Shown in pieces: positions 8,344 to 16,681 of a stretch of 43,866 nucleotides of DNA (within the stretch, counting starts at the first letter, position 1; every line of letters starts with the position of its first letter). Under the pieces are notes generated by a model. It did no database searches, had not been told where the DNA came from, and saw only the letters and a list, made by a program, of their open reading frames with translations. A program made the position numbers and the translations under genes. This DNA comes from Desulfatirhabdium sp040755275 (GTDB taxonomy: Bacteria > Desulfobacterota > Desulfobacteria > Desulfobacterales > Desulfatirhabdiaceae): assembly GCA_040755275.1 (NCBI GenBank), contig JBFMBE010000009.1, positions 1 through 43,866 on the forward strand, read 5' to 3'.

Positions 8344-9050
8344 AGGTATTGGAGATCACAAACCTTTCTGTCTTTTATGGAGATGTGCAGGCCCTGTGGA
8401 ACGTATCTCTTTCGGTGGAATCCGGAAAGATCATCGGCCTGATCGGCGCCAACGGGGCAGGCAAGACCACCACCATGAAGACGATTTGCGGCATCAACCC
8501 GATTGCTTCCGGCAGCATTCTATACGATCAACGGCCGATTTCCGGATTGCCCGTTCATGAAATCGCAGAGCTGGGTATCACACTCGTTCCGGAGGGACGA
8601 CAGCTCTTTCCCAAGATGAGTGTGGAGGACAATCTCCTGGTTGGCTCCTACCTCAAAAGGACCCGGGCCAATCGCTCCAAAAACATGAACCGCGTCTTCG
8701 AAATCTTCCCCCGGCTTGCCGAAAGACGCAAACAGACGGCCGAGACCCTGTCCGGCGGAGAACAACAGATGCTCGCCATCGGGCGTGCCCTGATGCAGGA
8801 GCCGAAGCTCATCATGTTCGATGAGCCCAGCATCGGCTTGGCGCCGATTCTCGTGATGGAAATCTTCCGCATCGTTCAGGAGCTTCACAGCATGGGTCTG
8901 ACGATCTTTCTGGTCGAACAGAACGTCCACCATACGCTGAAAATCGCTGATGAATGCTACATCATGGAAAACGGCCGGATCGTCGGTCATGGGACCGGGC
9001 AGGAACTCGAATCCGACCCAAAAATCCGGGAGGCGTACTTGGGATTTTAA
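8340..9050 (+). CDS. livF: Branched-chain amino-acid ABC transporter ATP-binding protein LivF
   Basis: This 236-residue second ATPase subunit has Walker A GANGAGKTT (36-44), the canonical signature LSGGEQQMLAIGRAL and Walker B LIMFDEPSIGLAP. The start overlaps the livG stop in an ATGA with a GGAGG ribosome site. It is the last gene of the operon. Only repeat elements follow, and no simple T-tailed terminator is visible, so the hairpin at 9197-9495 may act as the 3' end. Confidence 0.94.
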   Translation: MKVLEITNLSVFYGDVQALWNVSLSVESGKIIGLIGANGAGKTTTMKTICGINPIASGSILYDQRPISGLPVHEIAELGITLVPEGRQLFPKMSVEDNLLVGSYLKRTRANRSKNMNRVFEIFPRLAERRKQTAETLSGGEQQMLAIGRALMQEPKLIMFDEPSIGLAPILVMEIFRIVQELHSMGLTIFLVEQNVHHTLKIADECYIMENGRIVGHGTGQELESDPKIREAYLGF

Positions 9051-9063
9051 AGAAACAGTGATG

Positions 9064-9196
9064 GATGACGGCTTCGCAAAAAGACCGGATGCTGTGTCGT
9101 GCTGCATCCCTCGTCGTTGCGGCGTACGTTTCAGTACGCCTCACTCCTCGGGATTTGCACTCCTTGCCTGCGGCCTTTTTGCGAAGCCGTCCATAT
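9064..9196 (+). repeat. Second repeat type (E-B) sharing termini with the hairpin family
   Basis: This element of about 133 bases starts GATGACGGCTTCGCAAAAAG and ends CTTTTTGCGAAGCCGTCCAT, so its termini are the same inverted repeats as the hairpin family. The interior is unrelated (GCGGCGTACGTTTCAGTACGCC, with the short palindrome GGCGTAC..GTACGCC). It abuts R4 directly. Confidence 0.7.
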
Positions 9197-9495
9197 GATG
9201 GACTTTTTGCGTGCTTTGCGGGAACGCCAGGCATCAGCGAGGTGGCTGGGGAAGCCTTTTGAGCTTGCTGCGAAAACGTGTTTGAAGCCGCCGGATATCG
9301 TTGGATCGGACGGACGCGCTTGAACGAATGGACATTGAAAAGCAAGCCATTGCAATTCCAAGAGCCTGTATTCACAGTTTGGCCATCCGTCCGATCCTAC
9401 GAGATCGGGCGGCTGAGTTTTTTCGCAGCAGCGAAAAAGGCTCCCCAGTCACCCCGCGACTCGACAGAGACTTCCTGACTTTTTGCGACCTCATC
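9197..9495 (+). repeat. Hairpin element R4
   Basis: This is a nearly complete copy with arms carrying GTGGCTGGGGAA / GTGACTGGGGAG, CTGCGAAAA, GCCGCC and ATCGGACGG. The left terminus is rearranged: GATGGACTTTTTGCGTGC replaces the expected GATGG..TCGCAAAAAGTC, as if the end had been inverted or joined to the neighbouring element. The right terminus, GACTTTTTGCGACCTCATC, is intact. Confidence 0.85.
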
Positions 9496-9523
9496 ATGGA
9501 TGAAACCGGTTTGATCTTGTAGT

Positions 9524-9541
9524 GGCAGGGCATGCCTTGCC
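9524..9541. repeat. Short REP-like palindrome
   Basis: GGCAGGGCATGCCTTGCC is an 18-base palindrome with one G-T pair, followed by CC. It lies in the long noncoding stretch 9496-9978, which holds no convincing gene. The rest of that stretch is pyrimidine-rich on the plus strand up to about 9880 and then turns sharply AT-rich near the tetR promoter. Confidence 0.5.
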
Positions 9542-9888
9542 CCTATATCTTTCATACGCGGAGGGGCCGCGTCACGCGAACCTTTCGCAAGAAACCCAAT
9601 GCTCCATAAAGGACAACCGGCCGGAATACCCTGACAGAGCAACCAGTTCCCCCATTGGCTCTTTCACGCGACCTGTTCATGACAGGTCCATCCCCCCCAT
9701 CCATCAATGTCGCTGTACTTCTGTCTCTCGTCTTCTGCCTCATGCCTTCTTTCTCCTGCCTTTCGCCCCTTTTTCTTTCTGTCCCACTTACCATTTCCCT
9801 TTTCACGCCATACTGACCTCCATTGCCCGCTTCGTTTCTCCTTCCTCCCTTCGATCCCCGTTTTCTGATACCTATTCTTAAATATAAA

Positions 9889-9923
9889 TAGCTATATACT
9901 AGCTAAACAGAATTCTCTTGACA
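9889..9923 (+). promoter_or_regulatory. Candidate tetR promoter and operator region
   Basis: TAGCTA-TATAC-TAGCTA (9889-9905) is a perfect inverted repeat suited to a TetR dimer. It lies just upstream of a TTGACA box (9918-9923) with a weak TAAGAA 18 bases later. The region is much more AT-rich than its surroundings. Operator identity is inferred from position only. Confidence 0.4.
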
Positions 9924-9978
9924 AGCAACCAAAATTGAGTTTAAGAAATTCAAAAAAATAAATCGCATTTAGAATATT

Positions 9979-10608
9979 ATGGGAATAACAGAGAGGAAGG
10001 AACGGGAGCGGGAACGGCGAAGACAGCAAATCCTCATTGCTGCCAGACGGGTGTTCTCTTCCAGGGGCTACACCAAATCAACGATGGAAGACATCGCCAA
10101 AGAAGCCGAACTCAGCCCGGGAACGATCTATCTCTACTTCAAGAGCAAGGACGAGCTGTACGCATCTCTTTCCGTCCGTATCCTTCAGTATCTGAATATC
10201 CGTCTGAAACACATCACCAATCAGAAAGACATCGAGCCTGACCGCTACATCGAGGCGCTCAAGGAAGCCATGCTCGATGTATACGAGTTCGACCCGGTCA
10301 TCGTCATCAATATGTTTCAACTTCAGTCGAACGATATCGTCAAGAATCTCACTCCGGAGCTCAAAGACGAAATCCGGACGCTTTCGCAGTCTTCATTTCA
10401 CGTCATGGCTTCGATCTTCGAAGACGGCATCAGAAAGGGGGTGTTTGTATCCCGGCATCCGAACGCTCTGGCGGATGTACTGTGGGGCATTTTTTCAGGA
10501 TTGATCCTCTGGAAGGAAAGTCAGCGCCATATTCATCGCAAGGAGGATACGCTCAAACCCACCCTTGAAATCGCCTTCGAGCTATTCAGCCGGGGAATCC
10601 GCAGTTGA
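9979..10608 (+). CDS. TetR/AcrR family transcriptional regulator
   Basis: This 209-residue DNA-binding regulator has its N-terminal helix-turn-helix at about residues 12-58 (ILIAARRVFSSRGYTKSTME, then DIAKEAELSPGTIYLYFKSK). The C-terminal helical domain, which should bind a ligand and dimerise, matches no specific subgroup I recognise. The gene begins with ATG at 9979, without a strong ribosome site, after an AT-rich promoter region containing a palindrome. The acetyl-CoA synthetase gene follows 89 bases downstream on the same strand, so acyl-CoA or fatty-acid-responsive control of carboxylate activation is a reasonable inference. Confidence 0.9.
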   Translation: MGITERKERERERRRQQILIAARRVFSSRGYTKSTMEDIAKEAELSPGTIYLYFKSKDELYASLSVRILQYLNIRLKHITNQKDIEPDRYIEALKEAMLDVYEFDPVIVINMFQLQSNDIVKNLTPELKDEIRTLSQSSFHVMASIFEDGIRKGVFVSRHPNALADVLWGIFSGLILWKESQRHIHRKEDTLKPTLEIAFELFSRGIRS

Positions 10609-10697
10609 AACAGAGCAGTTCGTACGGTTCCGAACAGGCAATCGGCAAAAACAAAGCGATAACCATGCTACCCATGTGAAGAAGGAGGATTTGACCC

Positions 10698-12728
10698 ATG
10701 GCAGAAAAGGAAAATTTGGAGGTTTCCGAGGCCCAGATCGCCGTTCATTGGCAGGAGGAAGATTACTACTATCCCTCCCCCCAGTTCATCGCTCAGGCAA
10801 ACATGACCGATCCAACCATTTATGACCGGTTCAGCCTGGACAATTTCCCGAACTGTTTCAAGGAATACGCCGATTTGCTGGACTGGTACGAATACTGGCA
10901 CACGACTCTCGACACGAGCGACGCTCCGTGCTTCAAATGGTTCGTCGGAGGAAAAATCAACGCATCCTACAATTGCGTGGATCGTCATCTGGCAAAGAAC
11001 CGCAACAAGACGGCCATCCATTTTGTCCCCGAACTGGAAAACGAAAAAGTCGAACACATCACCTACCAAGAGCTCTGGGTACGGGTCAATGAAATGGCTG
11101 CAGTACTGCAGGATTTCTGCGGCCTCAAGGCCGGGGACCGGGTAACCCTGCATCTGCCCATGACCCCCGAACTTCCGATCACCATGCTGGCATGCGCCCG
11201 GTTGGGGATCATTCACTCGCAGGTATTCGGCGGGTTCAGTGGAAAGGCGGCTGCGGACCGGATCGTCGACTCCGGTTCCCATGTACTCATCACCATGGAT
11301 GCCTACTATCGGGGCGGGCATCTGCTCGACCACAAGGAAAAGGCCGACGTCGCAGCAGTCGAAGCCAAAAAAGAAGGTCAGACCGTCGACAAGGTTCTGG
11401 TCTGGCAGCGATATCCCGGAAAATATTCCTCTCCGACCCCCATGGTGGACGGTCGGGATTATTTCGTGAACGATCTGCTGAAGAAATACTACGGTGTCCG
11501 GATCGATCCGGTCAAGATGCCGGCCGAGGCTCCTCTGTTCCTGATGTACACGAGCGGAACCACCGGAAAACCCAAGGGCTGCCAGCATGGAACGGGCGGT
11601 TATCTCGCCTACGTGGCAGGAACCAGCAAATATGTTCAGGACATTCATCCGGAAGACGTTTACTGGTGCATGGCCGACATCGGATGGATCACGGGACATT
11701 CCTACATCGTCTATGGCCCGCTGGCCATCTGCGCATCCACTGTCGTCTATGAAGGCATTCCCAATTACCCCGATCCAGGACGCCCCTGGCGAATCGCTCA
11801 GGATCTCGGTGTCAACATCTTCCATACGGCTCCGACGGCCATTCGTGCCCTTCGAAAGATCGGACCCGATGAACCCAAAAAGTACAACTACCATTTCAAG
11901 CACATGACCACGGTCGGTGAACCGATCGAACCCGAAGTCTGGAAGTGGTACCATCAGGTCGTCGGCAAAGGCGAGGCCATCATCGTAGATACCTGGTGGC
12001 AGACGGAAACGGGCGGATTCCTGTGCAGTACACTACCGGCTCTCAAACCCATGAAACCTGGAAGTGCCGGCCCCGGCATGCCTGGCATTCATCCGATCAT
12101 TTACGACGAAGAAGGAAACGTATTGCCTGGAGGTTGTGGGAAGGCTGGAAACATCTGCATCCAAAATCCCTGGCCGGGTATGTTCCAGACCATCTGGGGA
12201 AACCGCGAACGGTTCGTCAAGCAGTATTTCGAACGATACTGCAAAGACCCGAACAGCAAAGACTGGAGGGATTGGCCCTATCTGACGGGTGACGCGGCGG
12301 TTCAGGCCCCGGACGGCTACTACCGCATCCTCGGACGAATCGATGACGTCATCAACGTGTCGGGCCACCGCCTCGGCACAAAAGAGCTCGAATCTGCGGC
12401 CCTGACAGTTCCGGAAGTCGCCGAATCGGCGGTTGTTCCGGTTGCCGACGACATCAAGGGCAAGGTACCAGATCTTTATGTCAGCCTCAAACCCGGATTC
12501 CAACCCAGCGAAGAACTCGAAAAACGGATCGCTCAGGCACTGGTGAAGGAAATCGGACCGATCGCCAAACCACGCAAGGTCTGGATCGTGCCCGATATGC
12601 CCAAGACCCGTTCCGGCAAAATCATGCGGCGGGTCCTTGGCGCCATCTCCAACAAGAAGGACGTGGGGGATGTCACGACCCTGGCAAACCCGGAAATCGT
12701 GGAAGCCATTCAGCACATGATCGGATAG
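10698..12728 (+). CDS. acs: Acetyl-CoA synthetase family (AMP-forming)
   Basis: This 676-residue adenylate-forming ligase is slightly longer than typical Acs (about 650). It should convert acetate or another short carboxylate plus ATP and CoA to acyl-CoA and AMP. Visible motifs are the P-loop MYTSGTTGKPKG, the adenylate motif DTWWQTETGG, YLTGDAA, GRIDDVINVSGHRLGTKELE and the C-terminal catalytic lysine in KTRSGKIMRR, a site that is reversibly acetylated in this family. A strong AAGGAGG site precedes the ATG. It lies downstream of tetR and upstream of the symporter/propionyl-CoA synthetase cluster. Sequence alone does not fix the chain-length preference. Confidence 0.93.
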   Translation: MAEKENLEVSEAQIAVHWQEEDYYYPSPQFIAQANMTDPTIYDRFSLDNFPNCFKEYADLLDWYEYWHTTLDTSDAPCFKWFVGGKINASYNCVDRHLAKNRNKTAIHFVPELENEKVEHITYQELWVRVNEMAAVLQDFCGLKAGDRVTLHLPMTPELPITMLACARLGIIHSQVFGGFSGKAAADRIVDSGSHVLITMDAYYRGGHLLDHKEKADVAAVEAKKEGQTVDKVLVWQRYPGKYSSPTPMVDGRDYFVNDLLKKYYGVRIDPVKMPAEAPLFLMYTSGTTGKPKGCQHGTGGYLAYVAGTSKYVQDIHPEDVYWCMADIGWITGHSYIVYGPLAICASTVVYEGIPNYPDPGRPWRIAQDLGVNIFHTAPTAIRALRKIGPDEPKKYNYHFKHMTTVGEPIEPEVWKWYHQVVGKGEAIIVDTWWQTETGGFLCSTLPALKPMKPGSAGPGMPGIHPIIYDEEGNVLPGGCGKAGNICIQNPWPGMFQTIWGNRERFVKQYFERYCKDPNSKDWRDWPYLTGDAAVQAPDGYYRILGRIDDVINVSGHRLGTKELESAALTVPEVAESAVVPVADDIKGKVPDLYVSLKPGFQPSEELEKRIAQALVKEIGPIAKPRKVWIVPDMPKTRSGKIMRRVLGAISNKKDVGDVTTLANPEIVEAIQHMIG

Positions 12729-12851
12729 TCCATCGGTGGGTCATGGTAAACCATGGCCCCACCCATCAACCGACAACGAAACGGCCGCAGGAGTGGCGGG
12801 GTGTTCCGGGCGTAAACCCTGGAAGCCCTATCGGCGGCCCAAGAGGAGAAT

Positions 12852-13265
12852 ATGAAACGGAAAATGATGACGGCTGCAGGATTTGCCGGCTGCCTGCTTC
12901 TGGCAACCCTGGTATTTGCCGGATCGCTTGCTGCACCGCAATTGGACGTTCCGAAGGATAAGGCCAAGAATCAAGTGCTTACTACGCTGCTCAAATGGGC
13001 CCCTGTGCCTGGAGCCAAGGGATATCGGGTGTTTGTGACCGGAAATTTGGAGACACTGAAAAACCTGCCGCCGAAGGAAGCCTGCAAGGACTGCTTCGTG
13101 GACGAAAAAACAGAGGCGCCGACGTATCAGATTCCAGCCAAGCGTTTGAAGAAAGACATCACTTATTACTGGACGGTACGGGCGTTTAACGATACGGAGG
13201 AAGGCCCCAGCGCCGAAATCCGTTCTTACACCATGGCATCGACGTTTTTTATGGATATGGATTGA
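12852..13265 (+). CDS. Secreted protein with one fibronectin type III-like domain
   Basis: This is a 137-residue protein of unknown function. Residues 1-28 form a signal peptide (MKRKMMTAAGFAGCLLLATL, ending near AGSLAA). The rest looks like a single beta-sandwich: LLKWAPVPGAKGYRVFVTG, then YYWTVRAFNDTEEGPSAEIR, the tryptophan and tyrosine pattern of fibronectin III folds. Two cysteines (KEACKDCFVDE) are close together. It follows acs by 123 bases with an AGAGGAG ribosome site. It is probably exported to the periplasm; no enzymatic motif is seen. Confidence 0.75.
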   Translation: MKRKMMTAAGFAGCLLLATLVFAGSLAAPQLDVPKDKAKNQVLTTLLKWAPVPGAKGYRVFVTGNLETLKNLPPKEACKDCFVDEKTEAPTYQIPAKRLKKDITYYWTVRAFNDTEEGPSAEIRSYTMASTFFMDMD

Positions 13266-13278
13266 CGACGGCCCGAAT

Positions 13279-13306
13279 GCAGGGGCGAAATAGGTTTCGC
13301 CCCTGC
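13279..13306. terminator. Strong hairpin between convergent genes (possible bidirectional terminator)
   Basis: GCAGGGGCGAAA and TTTCGCCCCTGC form perfect 12-base arms around TAGG. It sits 13 bases after the stop of the fibronectin-like gene and before the convergent zinc-ribbon gene. There is no clear T-run, so it could instead be a REP-type repeat. Confidence 0.6.
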
Positions 13307-13343
13307 ACGATGACGTCATGCGGGATAATGCCGATGGAAGAAA

Positions 13344-13592
13344 TCATCCGCCTTTCTGAATCTGCAGCATCGGGGTAAGAATCATTTCGATGAAAAAATA
13401 GGCCGAAAAACCAATGATGATGACGATCAGCGCATTGATGTAAATGCGGTTCCATCGGCTCTTCCGTTCGTCTTTTGGGTCATAGAACACCTGTTTCCCA
13501 CAGGTCTGGCACCAATTGGAGCTCTGGGTGCTGATAAATGTGTTTCCACAGGAGCAGGTCAGTTCTTTTGGGGGCAGGGGTTTGGCGGGCAA
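13344..13592 (-). CDS. Small zinc-ribbon membrane protein
   Basis: This 82-residue protein has an N-terminal zinc ribbon, CxC-x12-CxxC (LTCSCGNTF, then NWCQTCGKQVFYD), followed by a basic stretch and one membrane helix (INALIVIIIGFSAYFFIEMI). It is probably an inner-membrane protein with a cytoplasmic metal-binding head. The function is unknown. A second small membrane protein lies upstream on the same strand with a gap of about 48 bases, suggesting a two-gene unit. Confidence 0.7.
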   Translation of the reverse strand: MPAKPLPPKELTCSCGNTFISTQSSNWCQTCGKQVFYDPKDERKSRWNRIYINALIVIIIGFSAYFFIEMILTPMLQIQKGG

Positions 13593-13640
13593 GGCGAACC
13601 TCCGGGTTTGATGGTTGAAAGCGGGATTCGACGGATGATG

Positions 13641-14081
13641 TCAAGACGTCGAAGTATCGGATTCGGCTTTGGCCTTGGCTTCCAGTTCTTTAAAAAATGA
13701 GACGGTTTCCGAATGGATTAAAAACCAGGTGCTGAAACCGAAAAGAACACTGTTCAACAAGGCATGGACGGTCAAGGAATCCGGTGTCAGGCCGAGAGCG
13801 GAAATGCGGGCCACCAGAAACAAGAGATGGACGCCGATGACGCCGATGTTGAAAAAGATACACATCTTTCTGGCCCAGACCTTGAACCGGAGTACACAAT
13901 AAGAAATCCCGATACCGACTACCAGCAACCGCAATACATTGGCCTGGGTGAACCTGCCCGGAAAGGACCACTCGATGTGAGCCACGAAGGCGTAGACCGA
14001 AAGCCAGCCGGCCAGTAGATAGCTGACGGCGTTTCGAACGGCGACAGGGGATTCGAGAAAAGCGAGCAGCTTGATGGCCAT
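13641..14081 (-). CDS. Small integral membrane protein of unknown function
   Basis: This 146-residue protein has about four hydrophobic helices: around AVSYLLAGWLSVYAFVAHI, VLRLLVVGIGISYCVL, FFNIGVIGVHLLFLVARI and ALLNSVLFGFSTWFLI. It ends in a charged tail (KELEAKAKAESD). I chose the ATG at 14081 because AAAGGTG lies 9 bases upstream. An earlier in-frame ATG at 14120 has no ribosome site. I do not recognise the family. It is probably cotranscribed with the zinc-ribbon gene. Confidence 0.7.
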   Translation of the reverse strand: MAIKLLAFLESPVAVRNAVSYLLAGWLSVYAFVAHIEWSFPGRFTQANVLRLLVVGIGISYCVLRFKVWARKMCIFFNIGVIGVHLLFLVARISALGLTPDSLTVHALLNSVLFGFSTWFLIHSETVSFFKELEAKAKAESDTSTS

Positions 14082-14240
14082 GAGATGAAACACCTTTCTG
14101 TTTCGTTCATATGGAAACATGATTTTTTTGGATGATGGGATTCATTCCATAAACCGGCGGAATCGGACGGATCGGTTCTCCCATCATCCCGACTGGTTTA
14201 CATAAACGGGGTTCGGAAAATAATCAACCCTTATCCGTAA

Positions 14241-14312
14241 CCTCGCAAATAGTCGCTATTCACCGATTTTCTTTCAAAGACAAGCCTCCTGCAAGAGGAA
14301 GATAAGGTTTGA
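14241..14312 (+). repeat. Decayed hairpin-element left end (R5)
   Basis: CCTCGCAAATAGTCGCTATTCACCG, given here as two pieces (CCTCGCAAATAGTCG and CTATTCACCGATTTTC), followed by TTTCAAAGACAAGCCTCCTGCAAGAGG, resembles the left arm of the subfamily at 43787. It carries several changes and no partner arm. It lies in the 600-base gap before the symporter, which otherwise holds only promoter-like AT-rich sequence and no convincing gene. Confidence 0.45.
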
Positions 14313-14451
14313 GGCCCCCCAATGGGTGCTCCTTCCTGCAAGACGAACGACGTATCTTGGATTTTCAAGATCAATACTCAAGGATTTGCCTTCACCCAGA
14401 AACGGGAGTCGGATTGAAATCCACCGCAACTTCACTTCTTTCACTTTTCTG

Positions 14452-14480
14452 TTGACAAGGGCTCGCCAAAACTCTAAGAA
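14452..14480 (+). promoter_or_regulatory. Possible sigma-70 promoter upstream of the symporter
   Basis: TTGACA followed 17 bases later by TAAGAA resembles the arrangement before tetR (TTGACA, 18 bases, TAAGAA). The following 100 bases are AT-rich. It would give a leader of about 210 bases. An AAAGGAGGTGGTG near 14604 inside this leader resembles a ribosome site for a short peptide of about 22 codons ending just before the symporter's own AGGGAGGAAAGG site. Confidence 0.3.
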
Positions 14481-14697
14481 CAAGCAACGACTAAATTAAA
14501 TTCATTTTTTATTGATATGTAAAATAATTCGATTCATCTCAATAGTTTTTTTAACACCCCGCGTTTCCATCTACAAACAGATAACTGAAGCAGTCCCATC
14601 AAAGGAGGTGGTGAAACAAAGAGCATTTGACAAGCCTCACAGCCTGTTCGGCCATGACGGTACACCAACCAAGGCATGAATTCCAGGGAGGAAAGGT

Positions 14698-16488
14698 ATG
14701 AGTGCGACAACGTGGGTATATATTCTCTTGGGTCTTTACATGATTTATGCGTTCTACGAGGGCATGAAAGGATACTTCAAAGAAAAGACGGCTGCTGGAT
14801 ACGCCATCGGCGGCCGGTCGGTACCCTTCATCGCCTTCCTGATGGCGGCAACCGCTGCATCCTTCAGCGGATGGACCTTCATCGGCCATCCCGGCCTTAT
14901 CTGGCGGGACGGTCTCGCCTATGCCTTCGCATCCTTTTACGTTCTCACCATCCCCATCACGGGAACCTTTTTCGCCAAACGACAATGGCTCCTCGGCAAA
15001 CGGTACGGCTTCGTCACCCCGGGAGACATGTACGCTTATTATTTCAACAGCGAAGCCCTCCGCTGGCTGGTCGTTCTGACGGCCGTCCTCTACTCCATCT
15101 TCTATTCCGCCGTCCAGATGATGGCTGCCGGCGCCCTCTTCAACGTCATCACGGGCGTTGACTTCATTACGGGCGCCCTCTTCCTGGCCTTCATCGTGTG
15201 GTTCTACGTCGTTACCGGCGGCATGAAGGCCGGAGCCTGGGTCGGTGTTCTTCAGTTTGTCCTTCTGGTCGGCGGCATCATTGCGATGGGCTTCTATGTT
15301 ATCATTCAGCCCCAATTTGGTGGATGGTCCGGTTTCAGCGCCGCACTCGCCAAACTGGATCAGAAATTTTTGACCGTTCCTGAAGTGATCACCTGGGGCC
15401 TCGGGAAGAAGGGGGCCGCCTCCTGGACGGCCGTAATGATCCTGACCTACATGTTCTCCCTCATGGGCATCCAGTCCTCCCCGGCCTTCACGATGACCTT
15501 CTTCGGCATCAAGTCACCCAAACCGCTCGCTTGGCAGCAAACCTTCATGTCCACTTTCGTGGTCGGCTTCGCCCTGTTCTTTTTCACAGCCATCCAGGGC
15601 ATGGGGACCAAGGTGTTGGAAGTTGCCGGCATCGCTGCCTTCCAGGGGTTGAGCGACCGGACCGTCGTCCCGACGCTGATGCAACAGTTTCTGCCACCTT
15701 TCATGATCGGCTTCGTCTTCATGGGCGCCATTGCGGCCATCCATTCCACGGCGGCCCCTTACATCAACACGGGTGGATCCATTCTGCTTCGTGACATTTA
15801 CTGGCGCTTCATTCGTAAGCAGGAAGCCAGCGACGCCGAGCAGATCTGGGTCAACCGCGTCCTGACCACCATCCTGACCTGTGCAGCCCTATATGTCGGC
15901 ATCAATTCCAAGGCGGCCTTGGTCATCCTGGGTGCCTTGGCAACGGCTTTCGGATTCGTGATGTACGTTCTTCTGCTCGGTGTCGTTTGGGGATTCAAAT
16001 TCCCGAGAGTCGGCGCTGTACTCGGTGTGGCTGCCGGTATGTTCGCGGTCTATCTGACCTATGCCGTATGGCCGAACCCACTCTCCATGCACTGCGCCTT
16101 CTGGGGAACCTTCGTAGGTCTGGTGGTTGCCTACATTTGCAAAGGCATCGGCATCAAGGATGATCCGGAAACCATCCAACGTCAGGCAGAGATCCGGCAA
16201 TGGCTCGACAGCGTCGATTCACCATCTGAATCCGGAAAGAAATGGCGAAGCGCCATGAAGTTTATCGTTCCGCTTTGGTATTTCTTTGCAATCGGTCCGG
16301 CCTGTATCTTGGGAAATTCGGCATTTTCCTTTGCAGGTTTTCCACCGCTGTGGTCTTGGCAGATTTTCTGGTGGACGGTCGGCATCGTCATGATGTGGGC
16401 CTTGACATTCAAGGCGGAATTGTCTACTACAAACGATGAACAATTGGCACGGGCCGAAAAGGAAAAAATGCTCGTCGTCAAGGAATAA
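14698..16488 (+). CDS. Sodium:solute symporter (SSS family), probable monocarboxylate transporter
   Basis: This 596-residue inner-membrane carrier has about thirteen to fourteen hydrophobic segments and SSS features: the early GYAIGGRSVPFIAFLMAATA region (about residues 36-55), SFSGWTFIG, TGGMKAGAWVGVLQ and the conserved IHSTAAPYINTGGSILLRDI sodium-site region. It should import a carboxylate with sodium. Two short-chain acyl-CoA synthetase genes in the neighbourhood support acetate, propionate or similar as substrate. A strong AGGGAGGAAAGG site precedes the ATG. A 28-codon gene follows within 21 bases and is very likely cotranscribed. Confidence 0.9.
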   Translation: MSATTWVYILLGLYMIYAFYEGMKGYFKEKTAAGYAIGGRSVPFIAFLMAATAASFSGWTFIGHPGLIWRDGLAYAFASFYVLTIPITGTFFAKRQWLLGKRYGFVTPGDMYAYYFNSEALRWLVVLTAVLYSIFYSAVQMMAAGALFNVITGVDFITGALFLAFIVWFYVVTGGMKAGAWVGVLQFVLLVGGIIAMGFYVIIQPQFGGWSGFSAALAKLDQKFLTVPEVITWGLGKKGAASWTAVMILTYMFSLMGIQSSPAFTMTFFGIKSPKPLAWQQTFMSTFVVGFALFFFTAIQGMGTKVLEVAGIAAFQGLSDRTVVPTLMQQFLPPFMIGFVFMGAIAAIHSTAAPYINTGGSILLRDIYWRFIRKQEASDAEQIWVNRVLTTILTCAALYVGINSKAALVILGALATAFGFVMYVLLLGVVWGFKFPRVGAVLGVAAGMFAVYLTYAVWPNPLSMHCAFWGTFVGLVVAYICKGIGIKDDPETIQRQAEIRQWLDSVDSPSESGKKWRSAMKFIVPLWYFFAIGPACILGNSAFSFAGFPPLWSWQIFWWTVGIVMMWALTFKAELSTTNDEQLARAEKEKMLVVKE

Positions 16489-16509
16489 CCGGGCAGAAGG
16501 AGGTTTCGT

Positions 16510-16596
16510 ATGGCACTGGAAGACAAATGGTTGATCGGCATTATCGCCTTCATCATCCTGTTCATTTCATCCTTCGGCGTCGGACTCTGGGGGTAA
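16510..16596 (+). CDS. 28-residue single-helix membrane protein, probable symporter accessory peptide
   Basis: ATG at 16510 is preceded by a near-perfect AGGAGG ribosome site (AGAAGGAGGTTTCGT). The product starts MALEDKWLIGIIAFIILFIS and ends SFGVGLWG, that is a short charged head and one membrane helix. It begins 21 bases after the symporter stop and ends 33 bases before a strong terminator. Very small membrane proteins beside SSS symporters are known in related bacteria; assignment to that group is by position and architecture, not by alignment. Confidence 0.75.
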   Translation: MALEDKWLIGIIAFIILFISSFGVGLWG

Positions 16597-16629
16597 CCCT
16601 CCGGAGCGGCTCGTGAATTTCTAACCCCT

Positions 16630-16662
16630 GGCGGGGGCGGGGTATCCCGCCCCCGCCTTTTT
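16630..16662 (+). terminator. Rho-independent terminator after the symporter/small-protein pair
   Basis: The arms GGCGGGGGCGGG (16630-16641) and CCCGCCCCCGCC (16646-16657), with loop GTAT, are followed by TTTTT. It lies only 20 bases before the next gene's start codon, so the synthetase is made either by readthrough or from another promoter. No promoter fits in the remaining gap. Confidence 0.9.
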
Positions 16663-16681
16663 GTGAGAGGAGGTTCGCTCG

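Noticed and set aside
10668..11954. 428-codon minus-strand frame opposite the acetyl-CoA synthetase
   Set aside because: The sense-strand product has every motif of the family, and the antisense product has none.
14274..14483. 69-codon minus-strand frame in the gap before the symporter
   Set aside because: It overlaps a decayed repeat end, has no ribosome site and encodes no recognisable protein.
16442..16460. TTGGCACGGGCC at the symporter 3' end, considered as a sigma-54 promoter
   Set aside because: There is no TTGC at the required distance; the bases following are GAAAAGG.
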